Below are positions 54,751 to 64,000 of a stretch of DNA of 64,000 bases, in pieces (within the stretch, counting starts at the first letter, position 1; every line of letters starts with the position of its first letter). The stretch is from contig NC_045147.1 of assembly GCF_008831285.2 (NCBI RefSeq), positions 19,596,581-19,660,580 of the forward strand. Reading direction: 5' to 3'. The DNA is from Nymphaea colorata. Its lineage: Eukaryota > Streptophyta > Magnoliopsida > Nymphaeales > Nymphaeaceae. The notes under the pieces were generated by a model. The model did no database searches. It was not told where the DNA came from and saw only the letters and a program-made list of their open reading frames with translations. The translations under genes and the position numbers were made by a program.

Positions 54751-57700
54751 ATGGCATCGTCATTTCTATGGGCACGGCGTTTATTAATGATGCTGGTCCT
54801 CACCAACTTCGTCGTGCTGCCTCCGGCCCTAGTCTTTGCCTTCTGCCTCCCGAATCAGAGTTCGGCGCTGCTGAAATTCAAGCAAGGCCTCTCACTCACT
54901 CAGCGAGAGCGCCTCAACTCCTGGGAGGACGACACAGATTGCTGCTTCTGGTTTGGAGTCACCTGTAATTCCTCTACCGGATTTGTCGTCTCCCTCGAGC
55001 TGAGCGGTATCACCGGCCCCTTGCTTCCAGTCCGGATGCGGCCGAACGTTAGCAGTTTCAGCCCATCCATCTTCGAACTCCAACGCCTGCGTGTCCTGGA
55101 CCTCAGCTATAACCTGTTCGAGGGGCCGATTCCTTCCAGGTTGGTGGAGCTCACAGAGCTTGTCCTTCTTAACCTCTCCAATGCCGGCTTCTCTGGTCAG
55201 GTCCCCGCACAAATTTCTCAGATGACGTGGTTGGTGTCCCTCGACCTCTCCACCACTTACCTCAACTCCCCATTATTGAAGCTCGAAAACCCTAGTTTCG
55301 TTGACCTGTTGAAGAATCTCAATCGTTTGAAGGATCTCCGTCTCGATGGCATCAACATCTCCATGAGTGGTGCTGACTGCAGTTTTGCACTTGCGTCATT
55401 GTTGCCCAACCTCCAGATCCTCAGCCTCTCCAATTGCTCCATCTCGGGACCAATGAACGAGTCGATTCTAGAGATGAAATCTCTCTCTCACCTCGACCTG
55501 AGTCGCAACGATATATCAAAAGTCCCAGAGTTCTTCGCCAATCTCACAGAGTTGCAGTTCCTCGGATTGAGTTCGAGCTCTCTGTGGGGGACCTTCCCTT
55601 CCAGCATTTTCAGGCTTCCTCGCTTGCGGTATCTTGACATCAGCAACAATCCAAATATGGGTGGTTCTTTTCCTGATACTATTCCGGCGAGTAGCCGACT
55701 TCAGTTTCTCCAGCTTTCTTACACCAACATGAGTGGGAGCATTCCAGATTCGATCGGTAATCTCACGGAGCTGAGGATTTTATTGTTGAGAAGCTGCCGT
55801 TTCACAGGTAACATCTCAGCATCACTCTCTAGCCTCACCCGGTTGCAGATCATTGACATGTCGTTGAACAGACTCAGCAGCGGGATTCCACCGCTTGCTT
55901 CACGCACCATCGAGATGATAGATCTCTCTGCGAACAATTTGACAGGAACCATACCTGAGTCCTTTGGCGAGCTTGAGCGCCTCACCGAACTTTTCCTCTG
56001 TCGAAACCTCCTGACAGGATCCATCCCCTCGGCGCTTATGAATCTTCCTTCTCTAACGATGGTGAACCTTCACCACAACTCCTTCACAGGATCTCTCCCA
56101 CAGTTCAACAATGCACTCTCGTTGTTGCAGAATATTGTCATCAGAAACAACTTGCTAAGCGGCACCATACCTTCTACCATAAGCTCCTTATCTCACCTCA
56201 GAACCATCGTGCTTGCATCCAACAATTTCACTGGCACATTCGACATCTCTCTCCTCATGGGGCTGAAGAACCTTTCCGAGTTGGATCTTTCTGGAAACAG
56301 GCTGACTGTAGCAGTCGACGTTCCTCGTAGTAGTCAACATGAAATGGCTCAACTCACCACTCTGCAGTTGAGCACATGGAATATTGGCAAATTTCCGGAA
56401 TGGCTCCGTAACCAAAGGATTCTCAACTTTCTTGACCTTGGCAACAACAATATAAGTGGGTCGGTACCATCGTGGCTCTGGTGTATGTCTAGCCTCCTGC
56501 ATCTGAATCTATCTAACAATATGCTAACCATTTTGGAGGAGCCGATGGCTGTTGGGACCAGCTCATCGTCCTTAGTCGTTTTGGATTTGCATTCCAACTT
56601 GTTGGGCCCTGATCTTCCTCCATTTCCTCCCAATGCGATCTTCTTGGATTTCTCATCCAATAGGTACATCTCAACCTTCCCTTTGAGCATTAATTCACCA
56701 TTCCTTTTCTACCTGTCTCTCTCCAACAATAACATCACTGGCTCGATCCCGGAATCTCTCTGCAATTCAGAGATACTCAATGTTCTCGACCTCTCAAATA
56801 ATAGTTTGGTGGGTTCAATACCCTACTGCCTTACAAACTCCAGCGAGTTGTTCGCACTCGACCTGCGCAAAAACCAACTGGGCGGCGCAATCCCTGACAT
56901 GTTTGGCAGCGGTTGCAGTTTAAAAATCCTTAACTTGAACAGCAATCGTTTTGGTGGGAGTGTGCCGACATCTCTGTCCAAGTGCAGGGCCTTGGAGGTT
57001 TTGGATTTCAGTAATAACGAGTTGACTGACGAATTTCTCTCCTGGTTGGGAAGCTTCACTCAGTTACGCGTGTTGTCCTTACGCTCAAACCATTTCTATG
57101 GTTCAGTTGTGCCTCCTCCCCATGAGAACCCTTTCCCCGCGCTGCAGATCATCGATGTCTCTTCTAACAACTTGAGCGGGACACTTGAGCCTGGCCTGTT
57201 TCGAATTCTGAGAGGCATGATGAAGCGAGAACCAAATGATCGTAGAGCTGCAATTATGGGTGTCGAGGTTTTTAGTAATCTTTACTATGAAAACAGAGTT
57301 ACCATGACAATCAAAGGGCTAGATTATGAGATGGATAAAATGCCCAATCTATTGACTTCCATGGATCTGTCAAGCAATCGTTTCTCAGGTGAAATTCCAA
57401 ATGAGATTGGGACACTTGAGGGCCTTGTTGTACTAAACATGTCAAACAATGAACTGGTTGGTCCGATACCACAGACTTTGGCGAATTTGATTCGACTTGA
57501 ATCCTTGGATCTGTCCCGCAATAGCTTGTCTGGAAACATTCCCGTGGCTCTCTCGAGACTCACTTTTCTTGCCAAGTTGAACTTGTCATTCAATAATCTC
57601 CAAGGAAAAATACCGCAGGGCAACCAGTTCTTGACATTTGATGCCTTGTCCTTTGAGGGGAATGCTGGACTCTGTGGGCCACCATTAACGCGCACATGCA

Positions 57701-57894
57701 CAGATACCCTTCCTCTTGATATCACCGGCGACGGGAAAATTGATTTTGCGCCGTTATACATAGCAGCAGAGTTGGGTTTCATCGTCGGTCTGGCCTGCGT
57801 CGTTATGCCTCTCTTTCTTGTGGGGAGGGTGAGAAGGTGGTGGTATGGTCTCATAGGCACAATTCCATTAATGGCTCTTAGAAAACTGCTTTGA
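54751..57894 (+). CDS. LRR receptor-like protein (RLP2)
   Basis: Second tandem RLP, 1047 aa, same architecture as its neighbours: signal peptide about 1-30 (MASSFLWARRLLMMLVL), LRRNT cap with 'FCLPNQSSALLKFKQ' and 'DCCFWFGVTC', about 28-30 LRRs with many LxxLxLSxNxLxGxIP matches, island containing 'YYENRVTMTIKG', terminal LRRs starting 'DLSSNRFSGEIP', C-cap 'GNAGLCGPPL', transmembrane helix about 1003-1024 and tail 'RVRRWWYGLIG...ALRKLL'. No kinase domain. Single intact exon. The C-terminal half is very close to RLP3; the N-terminal half is more distant from both neighbours. The start is supported by leader homology with RLP1. Signalling would depend on a partner kinase (family knowledge); the ligand is unknown. 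Confidence 0.93.
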   Translation: MASSFLWARRLLMMLVLTNFVVLPPALVFAFCLPNQSSALLKFKQGLSLTQRERLNSWEDDTDCCFWFGVTCNSSTGFVVSLELSGITGPLLPVRMRPNVSSFSPSIFELQRLRVLDLSYNLFEGPIPSRLVELTELVLLNLSNAGFSGQVPAQISQMTWLVSLDLSTTYLNSPLLKLENPSFVDLLKNLNRLKDLRLDGINISMSGADCSFALASLLPNLQILSLSNCSISGPMNESILEMKSLSHLDLSRNDISKVPEFFANLTELQFLGLSSSSLWGTFPSSIFRLPRLRYLDISNNPNMGGSFPDTIPASSRLQFLQLSYTNMSGSIPDSIGNLTELRILLLRSCRFTGNISASLSSLTRLQIIDMSLNRLSSGIPPLASRTIEMIDLSANNLTGTIPESFGELERLTELFLCRNLLTGSIPSALMNLPSLTMVNLHHNSFTGSLPQFNNALSLLQNIVIRNNLLSGTIPSTISSLSHLRTIVLASNNFTGTFDISLLMGLKNLSELDLSGNRLTVAVDVPRSSQHEMAQLTTLQLSTWNIGKFPEWLRNQRILNFLDLGNNNISGSVPSWLWCMSSLLHLNLSNNMLTILEEPMAVGTSSSSLVVLDLHSNLLGPDLPPFPPNAIFLDFSSNRYISTFPLSINSPFLFYLSLSNNNITGSIPESLCNSEILNVLDLSNNSLVGSIPYCLTNSSELFALDLRKNQLGGAIPDMFGSGCSLKILNLNSNRFGGSVPTSLSKCRALEVLDFSNNELTDEFLSWLGSFTQLRVLSLRSNHFYGSVVPPPHENPFPALQIIDVSSNNLSGTLEPGLFRILRGMMKREPNDRRAAIMGVEVFSNLYYENRVTMTIKGLDYEMDKMPNLLTSMDLSSNRFSGEIPNEIGTLEGLVVLNMSNNELVGPIPQTLANLIRLESLDLSRNSLSGNIPVALSRLTFLAKLNLSFNNLQGKIPQGNQFLTFDALSFEGNAGLCGPPLTRTCTDTLPLDITGDGKIDFAPLYIAAELGFIVGLACVVMPLFLVGRVRRWWYGLIGTIPLMALRKLL

Positions 57895-58480
57895 CGCTCT
57901 TGCAATTCCTTTGGCTAGATTTAATGCTCTTGCTACTTGCAATCTCTCAAGATTTAAGAAAGGCTGTTTCTGTAATTAATGTCGCACTATATTTTCTCGC
58001 TGCTGTTTCCAAAATCTGTTATATACATTGTACCTCAATGCTTGTGTGAGGCTGTATGTGAATATGTTGTTAATTAATGGATGCAGATTCAGATCGGAAT
58101 TTGGTTGGATAGATATACCCAGGACACCTAGGTGAGGGATAGAATATAGAACTTTTTGAGATTTATTCTTAAAGTATTTTTTAAATAATATTTACTTATG
58201 TATATGATCTCTTAAGTGTGATTATTGATGAAGGCCCATTCCCGTGATGTCGTTAATGAATTATTTGAACCGTCGAATAATCATGATGAGACGCCATGGA
58301 GAAGAGAAGTTGAGATTCTATATTTTCTTTCACCACTACTTCTCCTCATCTACCTGAAGTTACAGCTGACTATTAGGACCGATCCTATGCCAGGGTGAAA
58401 GCTAGAATAATTTTATCAAATGGGTTTTGAAATTTTGTGTTTAGTAATACCAATTCTAAAATCTCTTAAACACGCGTGGA
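57895..58480. other. RLP2 3' flank
   Basis: 57,895-58,010 matches the RLP3 3' flank at 62,457-62,575 ('tggctagatttaatgctcttgctacttg'), and 58,230-58,330 matches 62,760-62,865. No gene. Confidence 0.6.
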
Positions 58481-58768
58481 TCTTTCGGACTACTTTGACT
58501 CTGGTTATTGACTTTGTGCTAATGAAATACGAGCCGATATTTCCGACTACTCTCCATTGACCCCGGCGTCGACTTTTCCATGCATAGTTGACTTTCTCGG
58601 TGCTGTCACTTGTTCCCACCACTTTAATTTGGTTAACCAGTTTTCAAGAGCAGGTTCCGGCACAACCAGATTTTAGCCTCATCTTTTCAAGTAACTGCTA
58701 CCACTTGAACAGATAAATGCCAATCTGTAGTATTTTACATGATGAAAAACCTTGCTGTGATCTTAGAT

Positions 58769-58808
58769 TATATATATATAGAAAGAGAGAGAGAGAGAGA
58801 GAGAGAGA
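58769..58808. repeat. (TA)n(GA)n microsatellite
   Basis: About six TA repeats followed by a GA-rich run of roughly 26 bp, then A-rich sequence. It lies at the position equivalent to the (TA)9 of the RLP2 upstream region. Confidence 0.8.
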
Positions 58809-59324
58809 TTGAGAGAAAAAAAAGAAAAAGAAAAAGAAAAAGCTGACAAAATGGGAATGCATTAAAAGGATGAAAATTCACAAGAGAACAAAAAGTCAGC
58901 CAAAAAAAAAAGGAAAATAAAAGGAAGAGGCTACCATACAAAGAACTCTCCCCGTAGATTCTCACAGTTTCGAAGTATCAAAAACCACAAAAGAGCAGTG
59001 AGATGTAAGGCTGTTCCAGAAAACGAAGGATGTCTTGTTTCAACCAACGATTGAGTTCAATGGACATTGAGCATTAGATCTGCCTACCGATCTTTATGTT
59101 TTCGGGTCAAGTTGGGTCACTTTTACAAATGTATTTGTTTTATATTACATACCCTTCTGTTTTCTTTTGTATTTAGAAAATTTTTCGTCCTCAAATTTTG
59201 CTATGCATTTTTATTTTATTATATCAGCTCTTTGTGTTCTTTCTTTCTTCTTTCTCTTAAAGCCTATCGGATTTCTTTTGATGAATTAATATGATGGGAT
59301 TTGGAGATTCTGATGAATTAAGAT

Positions 59325-62300
59325 ATGGGATCTGGAGATTCTGTGGCAGCATCGCTCCTAAGGGCGCGTTTCCTGTTGGTGCTGGCCCTGGGCTTCTTCA
59401 TCACGTTGCCAGTCCAAGTCTCCGCTCTCTGCCTCTCGAACCAGAGCTCGGCGCTGCTCGAGTTCAAGCGGACCCTCGCCCTGATCCCTCAGCCCGATGA
59501 CATCGGCTCATGGAGAAACGGCACCGATTGCTGCTCCTGGTCTGGCGTCACCTGCAATTCCTCGACTGGCTTCGTCATCTCCCTCCAGCTTAGCGGCGCA
59601 GGCCGGATGTGGCCCAACTTCAGCAATTTCAGCGCTTCCCTGTTTGACCTTCGACACTTGCGCTTCCTTGAACTCAGCAATATCCCGTTCAAAGGGTCGA
59701 TTCCTTCCAGGTTGGGGGAGCTCACCGAGCTCGCCCATCTCAACCTCTCCAACGGCGGCTTCACCGGCCAGATTCCCTCACAGCTTTCTCAGATGACCTC
59801 GCTGGTGTCCCTCGATCTCTCTACCTCCTACTTCAGTTCCCAATCTCTGAAGCTTGGGGAGGCTGGTTTCATTCATCTCCTGAAGAATCTCGACCAATTG
59901 ACAGATCTCCGACTCGATGGCACCAACATCTCCATGAGTGGCGCCGAATGCAGCTCTGTCCTTGCGTCATCGCTACCAAAACTCCAAACCCTCAGTCTCT
60001 CCAGGTGCTCAATCTCCGGACCTATGAACAAGTCGATTATAGGCATCAAATCGCTCGGTCACCTTGAACTGCGTTTCAACGAAATGTGGAAGATCCCGGA
60101 CTTCTTCATCAATCTCACGTCATTGCATTATCTGGGGTTGAGTTCATGTTCTCTGGGGGGCATCTTCCCTGACGGCATTTTCAGGCTGCCTTACTTGCAG
60201 CACCTTGACATCAGCAACAACCCGAATCTGAGCGGCTCTTTCCCGAAAATTCTTCCCGTGAGTGGCAGCCTTCTGACTCTCATCCTTTCTTCCACGAATC
60301 TGGGCGGAACGATCTCAAATTCGATTGGAAACCTCACCGAGCTGAGGATATTGAAGATGAGCAGCTGCAATTTCACGGGCTCGATTCCTTCGTTACTCTC
60401 CAACCTCACCCGGTTGCAGATCATAGACATGTCGTTCAACGGTTTCACCGGCCAGCTTCCGTCACTCTCTGCAAGCACAATCACGGACATCGATCTGTCT
60501 ACGAATCGTTTGTCAGGACCTATACCTGAGTCCTTCAGTGAGCTGCAGGGCCTGACGACACTCAAGCTCGGCGACAACCTCCTGATCGATCCCATCCCCT
60601 CAGGCCTTCTCAATCTTCCTTCTCTGAAGACGGTGGCCCTTAGCAATAATAAGTTGACAGGTTCTCTCTCCCAATTCACCAATCCATCCTCTTTGTTGGA
60701 GATTCTTGACCTCATCAACAATTCCCTTAGCGGCGAGATACCATCTAGTATCACCTCCTTGTCTCAACTCAAGGCTGTCGGGCTATCCTTCAACAATTTC
60801 AGTGGTACAGTCGACATCTCTCTCTTCATGGGGATGAAGAACCTTTCCCAGTTGGATCTTTCTGAAAACAGGCTAACTGTAGCACTCGACGTTCCTCGTC
60901 GTAGTCAGGACGAAATGGCTCAACTCACCTATCTGCAGTTGGTGTCGTGCAATATTCGCAAATTTCCTGAATGGATCCGTAATCAAAGGATGCTCACCTT
61001 ACTTGACCTTGCCAACAACAATCTAAGTGGGTCGCTACCATCATGGCTCTGGGGTATGTCTAGCCTCCAGCATCTGAATCTATCTCACAACATGCTAACC
61101 ATTTTGGAGGAGCCGATGGCTTTTGGCAACAGCACATCGTCCTTAGTCGTTCTGGATTTGCATTCCAACTTGTTGGGCCCTGATCTTCCTCCATTCCCTC
61201 CCAACGCGATCTTCTTGGATTTCTCATCCAATAGGTACGTCTCAAACATCCCTTCGAACATTAACTCAACCTTCCTTCGCTACCTGTCTATCTCCAACAG
61301 TAACATCACTGGCTCGATCCCGGAATCACTCTGCAATTCAGAGATGCTCATGGTTCTCGACCTCTCCAGTAATAGTTTGGTGGGTTCAATACCCCACTGC
61401 CTTACAAGCTGCAGCGAGTTGTTCGCACTGGACCTGGGCAAAAACCAACTGAGCGGCCCAATCCCTGACGTGTTTGGCAGCAGCGTTTGCAGTTTAATGA
61501 TCCTTAACTTGAACAGCAATCGGCTACGTGGGAGTGTGCCGGAATCTTTGTCTATGTGCCGTAACTTGAAGGTTTTGGATTTAAGTAATAACCAGTTGAC
61601 TGGTGAATTTCCCTCCTGGTTAGGAGGCTTGACTAAGTTACAGCTGTTGTCCTTGCGCTCAAACCATTTTTATGGTTCAGTTGTGCGTCCTCTCTTCGAG
61701 AACCCGTTCCCCTCGCTGCAGATCATCGATGTCTCTTCTAACAACTTGAGCGGGACACTTCAGCCTGGCCTGTTTCGAATTCTGAGAGCTATGATGGAGA
61801 AGAGAGGACCAAATGATCGTACTGCTAAACTTATGGGCGTCGAGGTTTTTAGTAATGCCAAATATGAAAACAGAGTTACCATGACAATCAAAGGATCAAA
61901 TTTCCAGATGGATAAAATGCTCGACCTACTGGCCATCATGGATCTGTCAAGCAATCGTTTCTCAGGTGAAATTCCAAATGAGATTGGGACACTTGAGGGC
62001 CTTGTTGTACTAAACATGTCAAACAATGAACTGGTTGGTCCAATACCACAGCCTGTGGCGAATTTGCTTCAGCTTGAATCCTTGGATCTGTCCCGCAACA
62101 ACCTGTCTGGAAACATTCCGGTCGCTCTCTTGAGACTCACATTTCTTTCAGTGTTGAATTTGTCATTCAATAGTCTCCAAGGAAAAATACCGGAGGGCAA
62201 CCAGTTCTCAACATTTGATGCCCGGTTCTTTGAGGGAAATGCTGGACTCTGTGGGCCACCATTAACACGCAAATGCACAGATACCCGTCCTATTGATTTC

Positions 62301-62456
62301 ACCGGCGACCGGAAAATTGATTTTAAGCCGTTATACATAGCAGCAGAGTCGGGTTTCATCGTCGGTCTCGCCTGCGTCCTTATGCCTCTCTTTCTTGTGG
62401 GGAGGGTGAGAAGGTGGTGGTATGGTCTTGTAGACAATTTCATTAATGGCTCTTAA
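59325..62456 (+). CDS. LRR receptor-like protein (RLP3), mosaic
   Basis: Third tandem RLP, 1043 aa: signal peptide about 1-34 (hydrophobic core FLLVLALGFFITLPV), LRRNT cap 'LCLSNQSSALLEFKR' and 'DCCSWSGVTC', about 28-30 LRRs, island with 'KYENRVTMTIKG', terminal LRRs, C-cap 'GNAGLCGPPL', transmembrane helix about 1004-1025, short tail 'RVRRWWYGLVDNFINGS', no kinase. Up to 'FMGMKNLSQLDLSENRLTVA' (about 60,880) it follows RLP1. From 'LDVPRRSQDEMAQLT' on it follows RLP2. The codon aligned to the RLP2 start ATG is GTG here (59,343), so translation must begin at the in-frame ATG six codons upstream (59,325), which I chose. An out-of-frame ATGATG lies at 59,291. Intact single exon. Confidence 0.93.
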   Translation: MGSGDSVAASLLRARFLLVLALGFFITLPVQVSALCLSNQSSALLEFKRTLALIPQPDDIGSWRNGTDCCSWSGVTCNSSTGFVISLQLSGAGRMWPNFSNFSASLFDLRHLRFLELSNIPFKGSIPSRLGELTELAHLNLSNGGFTGQIPSQLSQMTSLVSLDLSTSYFSSQSLKLGEAGFIHLLKNLDQLTDLRLDGTNISMSGAECSSVLASSLPKLQTLSLSRCSISGPMNKSIIGIKSLGHLELRFNEMWKIPDFFINLTSLHYLGLSSCSLGGIFPDGIFRLPYLQHLDISNNPNLSGSFPKILPVSGSLLTLILSSTNLGGTISNSIGNLTELRILKMSSCNFTGSIPSLLSNLTRLQIIDMSFNGFTGQLPSLSASTITDIDLSTNRLSGPIPESFSELQGLTTLKLGDNLLIDPIPSGLLNLPSLKTVALSNNKLTGSLSQFTNPSSLLEILDLINNSLSGEIPSSITSLSQLKAVGLSFNNFSGTVDISLFMGMKNLSQLDLSENRLTVALDVPRRSQDEMAQLTYLQLVSCNIRKFPEWIRNQRMLTLLDLANNNLSGSLPSWLWGMSSLQHLNLSHNMLTILEEPMAFGNSTSSLVVLDLHSNLLGPDLPPFPPNAIFLDFSSNRYVSNIPSNINSTFLRYLSISNSNITGSIPESLCNSEMLMVLDLSSNSLVGSIPHCLTSCSELFALDLGKNQLSGPIPDVFGSSVCSLMILNLNSNRLRGSVPESLSMCRNLKVLDLSNNQLTGEFPSWLGGLTKLQLLSLRSNHFYGSVVRPLFENPFPSLQIIDVSSNNLSGTLQPGLFRILRAMMEKRGPNDRTAKLMGVEVFSNAKYENRVTMTIKGSNFQMDKMLDLLAIMDLSSNRFSGEIPNEIGTLEGLVVLNMSNNELVGPIPQPVANLLQLESLDLSRNNLSGNIPVALLRLTFLSVLNLSFNSLQGKIPEGNQFSTFDARFFEGNAGLCGPPLTRKCTDTRPIDFTGDRKIDFKPLYIAAESGFIVGLACVLMPLFLVGRVRRWWYGLVDNFINGS

Positions 62457-64000
62457 AAAACTGCGTTTACACTCTTGCAATTTCTTTGGCTAGATTTAAT
62501 GCTCTTGCTACTTCCAATCTCAAGATATAAGAAAGACTGTTTCTGTAATTAATGTCGCACTTTATTTTCTCACTGCAGTTGATGCTATGGTTTCAAAATC
62601 TGTTATGTACATATACATTGTGCCCCTCATGCATGTCCGAGGCAGTATGTAAATATGTGAATATGTCCTTAATTAAGGAGCCATTTGGTAACAATAACTC
62701 ATAAATATATTTTTTTGAATAATCTTAACTTATGTATAGGAACTTAAGTGTGACTCTTTATGAAAGTCCCCGCCTCTGATGTCGTTAATGAATTATTTGA
62801 ATCGTCCAATAATCATGATGAAACGTGTGGAGAAGAGAAGTGATATTCTATCTTTCTTTCACAACTACATCTCGTCCTGATATACCACGCCTTCTCTTTG
62901 TCGGAATTTATCATGCAGCTCATGGCATTGGCAGGCACTCGGTTCTTGTATATTTAATTTTACATTACGTAATAACTTTTTGCATGATAATAAAAATTGA
63001 TAATAACAATTATTTATTTTTATGAATTGCTTCTTTCTCTTCTAAAATTTGCTTTATATTTTCTCACAGTTGTGGGTTGTGTTTATGATTTTTAGCCACA
63101 GTTTTTTTTGGAAGTAATTAATTGACAACAACAAATTATTAATTCAATGAAGCTACTTCAGTGGCAGTGAACAAAATAGGGTTCCTACAGTCCCAAAAAA
63201 TGGCACTCCCTACTAGCGAGTAGCGATAGTGATGAACACGGATTACGACAGTGACGGCGTCAAGAAAAATAATGCTATAATCATTGGAGGATAGAGTTGC
63301 TGTGCCCCCAACGCTTGTCTGGCCAAAGCGCTTTGGGGATAAGGGTGGGCGCCTGCCGATGGGACCCGCAACTCTGCTTGGTATGGGTTCGGATCATTAA
63401 TTTTTAAAAATATATTTTATATTTAAAAAAATTATTTTATATTTTTAAAAATAGTTTTTTATTAGAATCAGATCGAACCGAGTCCGGCAGCTCAAGCTTA
63501 TCAAATCTAAACCTGAACTGAGTTTAATCTAAACCCGAACTCGAATTTAGGACATCGAACCCACCCTAACACTTCCCTCAAATCATGCTCTTGAGCGTGA
63601 GCTGATCCAATTGTACGAGATGGATTCATGGAGTTTCAAACCGGTTTTTAATAGTTTATGACTGCTTAATCCTACTCATTTCGAGCCTCTTTGTGAGACT
63701 TCTCAATTGGGCTTGTGAGTTTTTGGTGGGTTTGATGCCATTAATTTGGAAGTGCTTATCGGATCTATTGCTCGTTTTCATTTGGTTACCAACCAATTGT
63801 TTGTAGATATCATTATAAAGTATTGTCTAACTGACCCATGGATTCTACATACTGTTTTTTTTTATTGGACTATTTTTATGTACTTACTCGTTTACGTTTT
63901 CTAGCTTGTTATGATTGTAAACTAACATTGTTGGTCCTCCAGTTGCTGTTTTCCAGTCTTACTCTTCTACAAAAAATTTATACTTTGGGCGCCAATTTGT
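62457..64000. other. Downstream of RLP3, no gene recognised
   Basis: To about 62,870 this is homologous to the RLP2 3' flank. After that it is AT-rich DNA. 63,370-63,560 has A/T runs followed by degenerate 'gaacccgaactcg'-type sequence often seen in plant intergenic repeats. No open frame of note reaches the right edge. Confidence 0.45.

Larger units (their letters stand above)
53566..58400 (+). repeat. Tandem gene duplication unit, copy 1 (RLP2)
   Basis: The 5' flank from about 53,566 ('gactactttgactctggttattg') matches 58,482 onward at offset 4916. The 3' flank ('tgatgtcgttaatgaattatttgaa') near 58,247 matches 62,780. Together with the coding similarity this defines a head-to-tail duplication unit of about 4.9 kb. 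Confidence 0.8.
58482..62900 (+). repeat. Tandem gene duplication unit, copy 2 (RLP3)
   Basis: Partner of 53,566-58,400. Both flanks match the RLP2 unit, yet the first half of the coding region inside is RLP1-like, so the unit is a mosaic. Confidence 0.8.

Noticed and set aside
49637-62443. Long minus-strand frames (up to 193 codons) opposite the RLP genes
   Set aside because: Regular LRR codons leave the antisense frame open. The frames recur at the same places in all three genes and have no independent signature.
63370-63560. Possible inverted-repeat transposon (MITE) in the A/T and GAACCCG-rich stretch
   Set aside because: I could not define terminal inverted repeats or a target duplication.

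Overview
The window is nuclear DNA of a flowering plant. The evidence is two complete Ty1/copia LTR retrotransposons of plant type, a plant vacuolar H+-ATPase subunit D gene, a plant phosphoserine aminotransferase gene, a fragment of plant-type phosphoenolpyruvate carboxylase, and a cluster of leucine-rich-repeat receptor-like proteins (LRR-RLPs). I cannot place the species or order from sequence alone.

Layout. 1-22,925 is a satellite-like compound array. Its basic unit is about 305 bp and carries a conserved dyad (CCAATGCAT, 10-nt spacer, ATGCATTGG). Blocks of a second repeat ('R2', 0.57-0.65 kb, partly built of roughly 55-bp subrepeats) enter always at the same point of the unit. Parts are recently duplicated: 1-2240 matches 16363-18602 at a constant offset, and about 2330-6230 matches about 6230-15375. 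The second copy of the latter is split by a complete copia element (7470-12745) with identical LTRs. The right end (18,881-22,925) is a higher-order R2 array with a period of about 1.42 kb. 22,926-28,900 is AT-rich, gene-poor DNA with a decayed Ty3/gypsy gag fragment and one GC-rich island.

28,900-36,850 is ordinary genic DNA: V-ATPase subunit D (+), a broken PEPC fragment (-), and phosphoserine aminotransferase (-). The last has no transit peptide, although plant enzymes of this family normally carry one. 38,756-44,103 is a second copia element with about 1% LTR divergence. 44,100-49,180 is mostly intergenic.

49,184-62,456 holds three tandem single-exon LRR-RLP genes on the + strand: signal peptide, N-terminal cap, LRRs, island domain, terminal LRRs, transmembrane helix, short basic tail and no kinase. 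They are cell-surface immune or developmental receptor candidates that would need a partner kinase. The cluster shows clear signs of birth, death and recombination. RLP3 is a mosaic (RLP1-like N half, RLP2-like C half and RLP2-like flanks) that has lost the ancestral start codon. RLP2 has a duplicated signal-peptide exon start forming an upstream ORF. The RLP2 and RLP3 cytoplasmic tails are read in different frames because of a 2-bp indel. The flank of a probably lost fourth gene lies between RLP1 and RLP2.

I found no convincing wholly new system. The most novel-looking items are the compound satellite, the two perfect hairpins in the U3 of the young copia element, the plastid-peptide-less PSAT gene, and the RLP start-codon and uORF changes.
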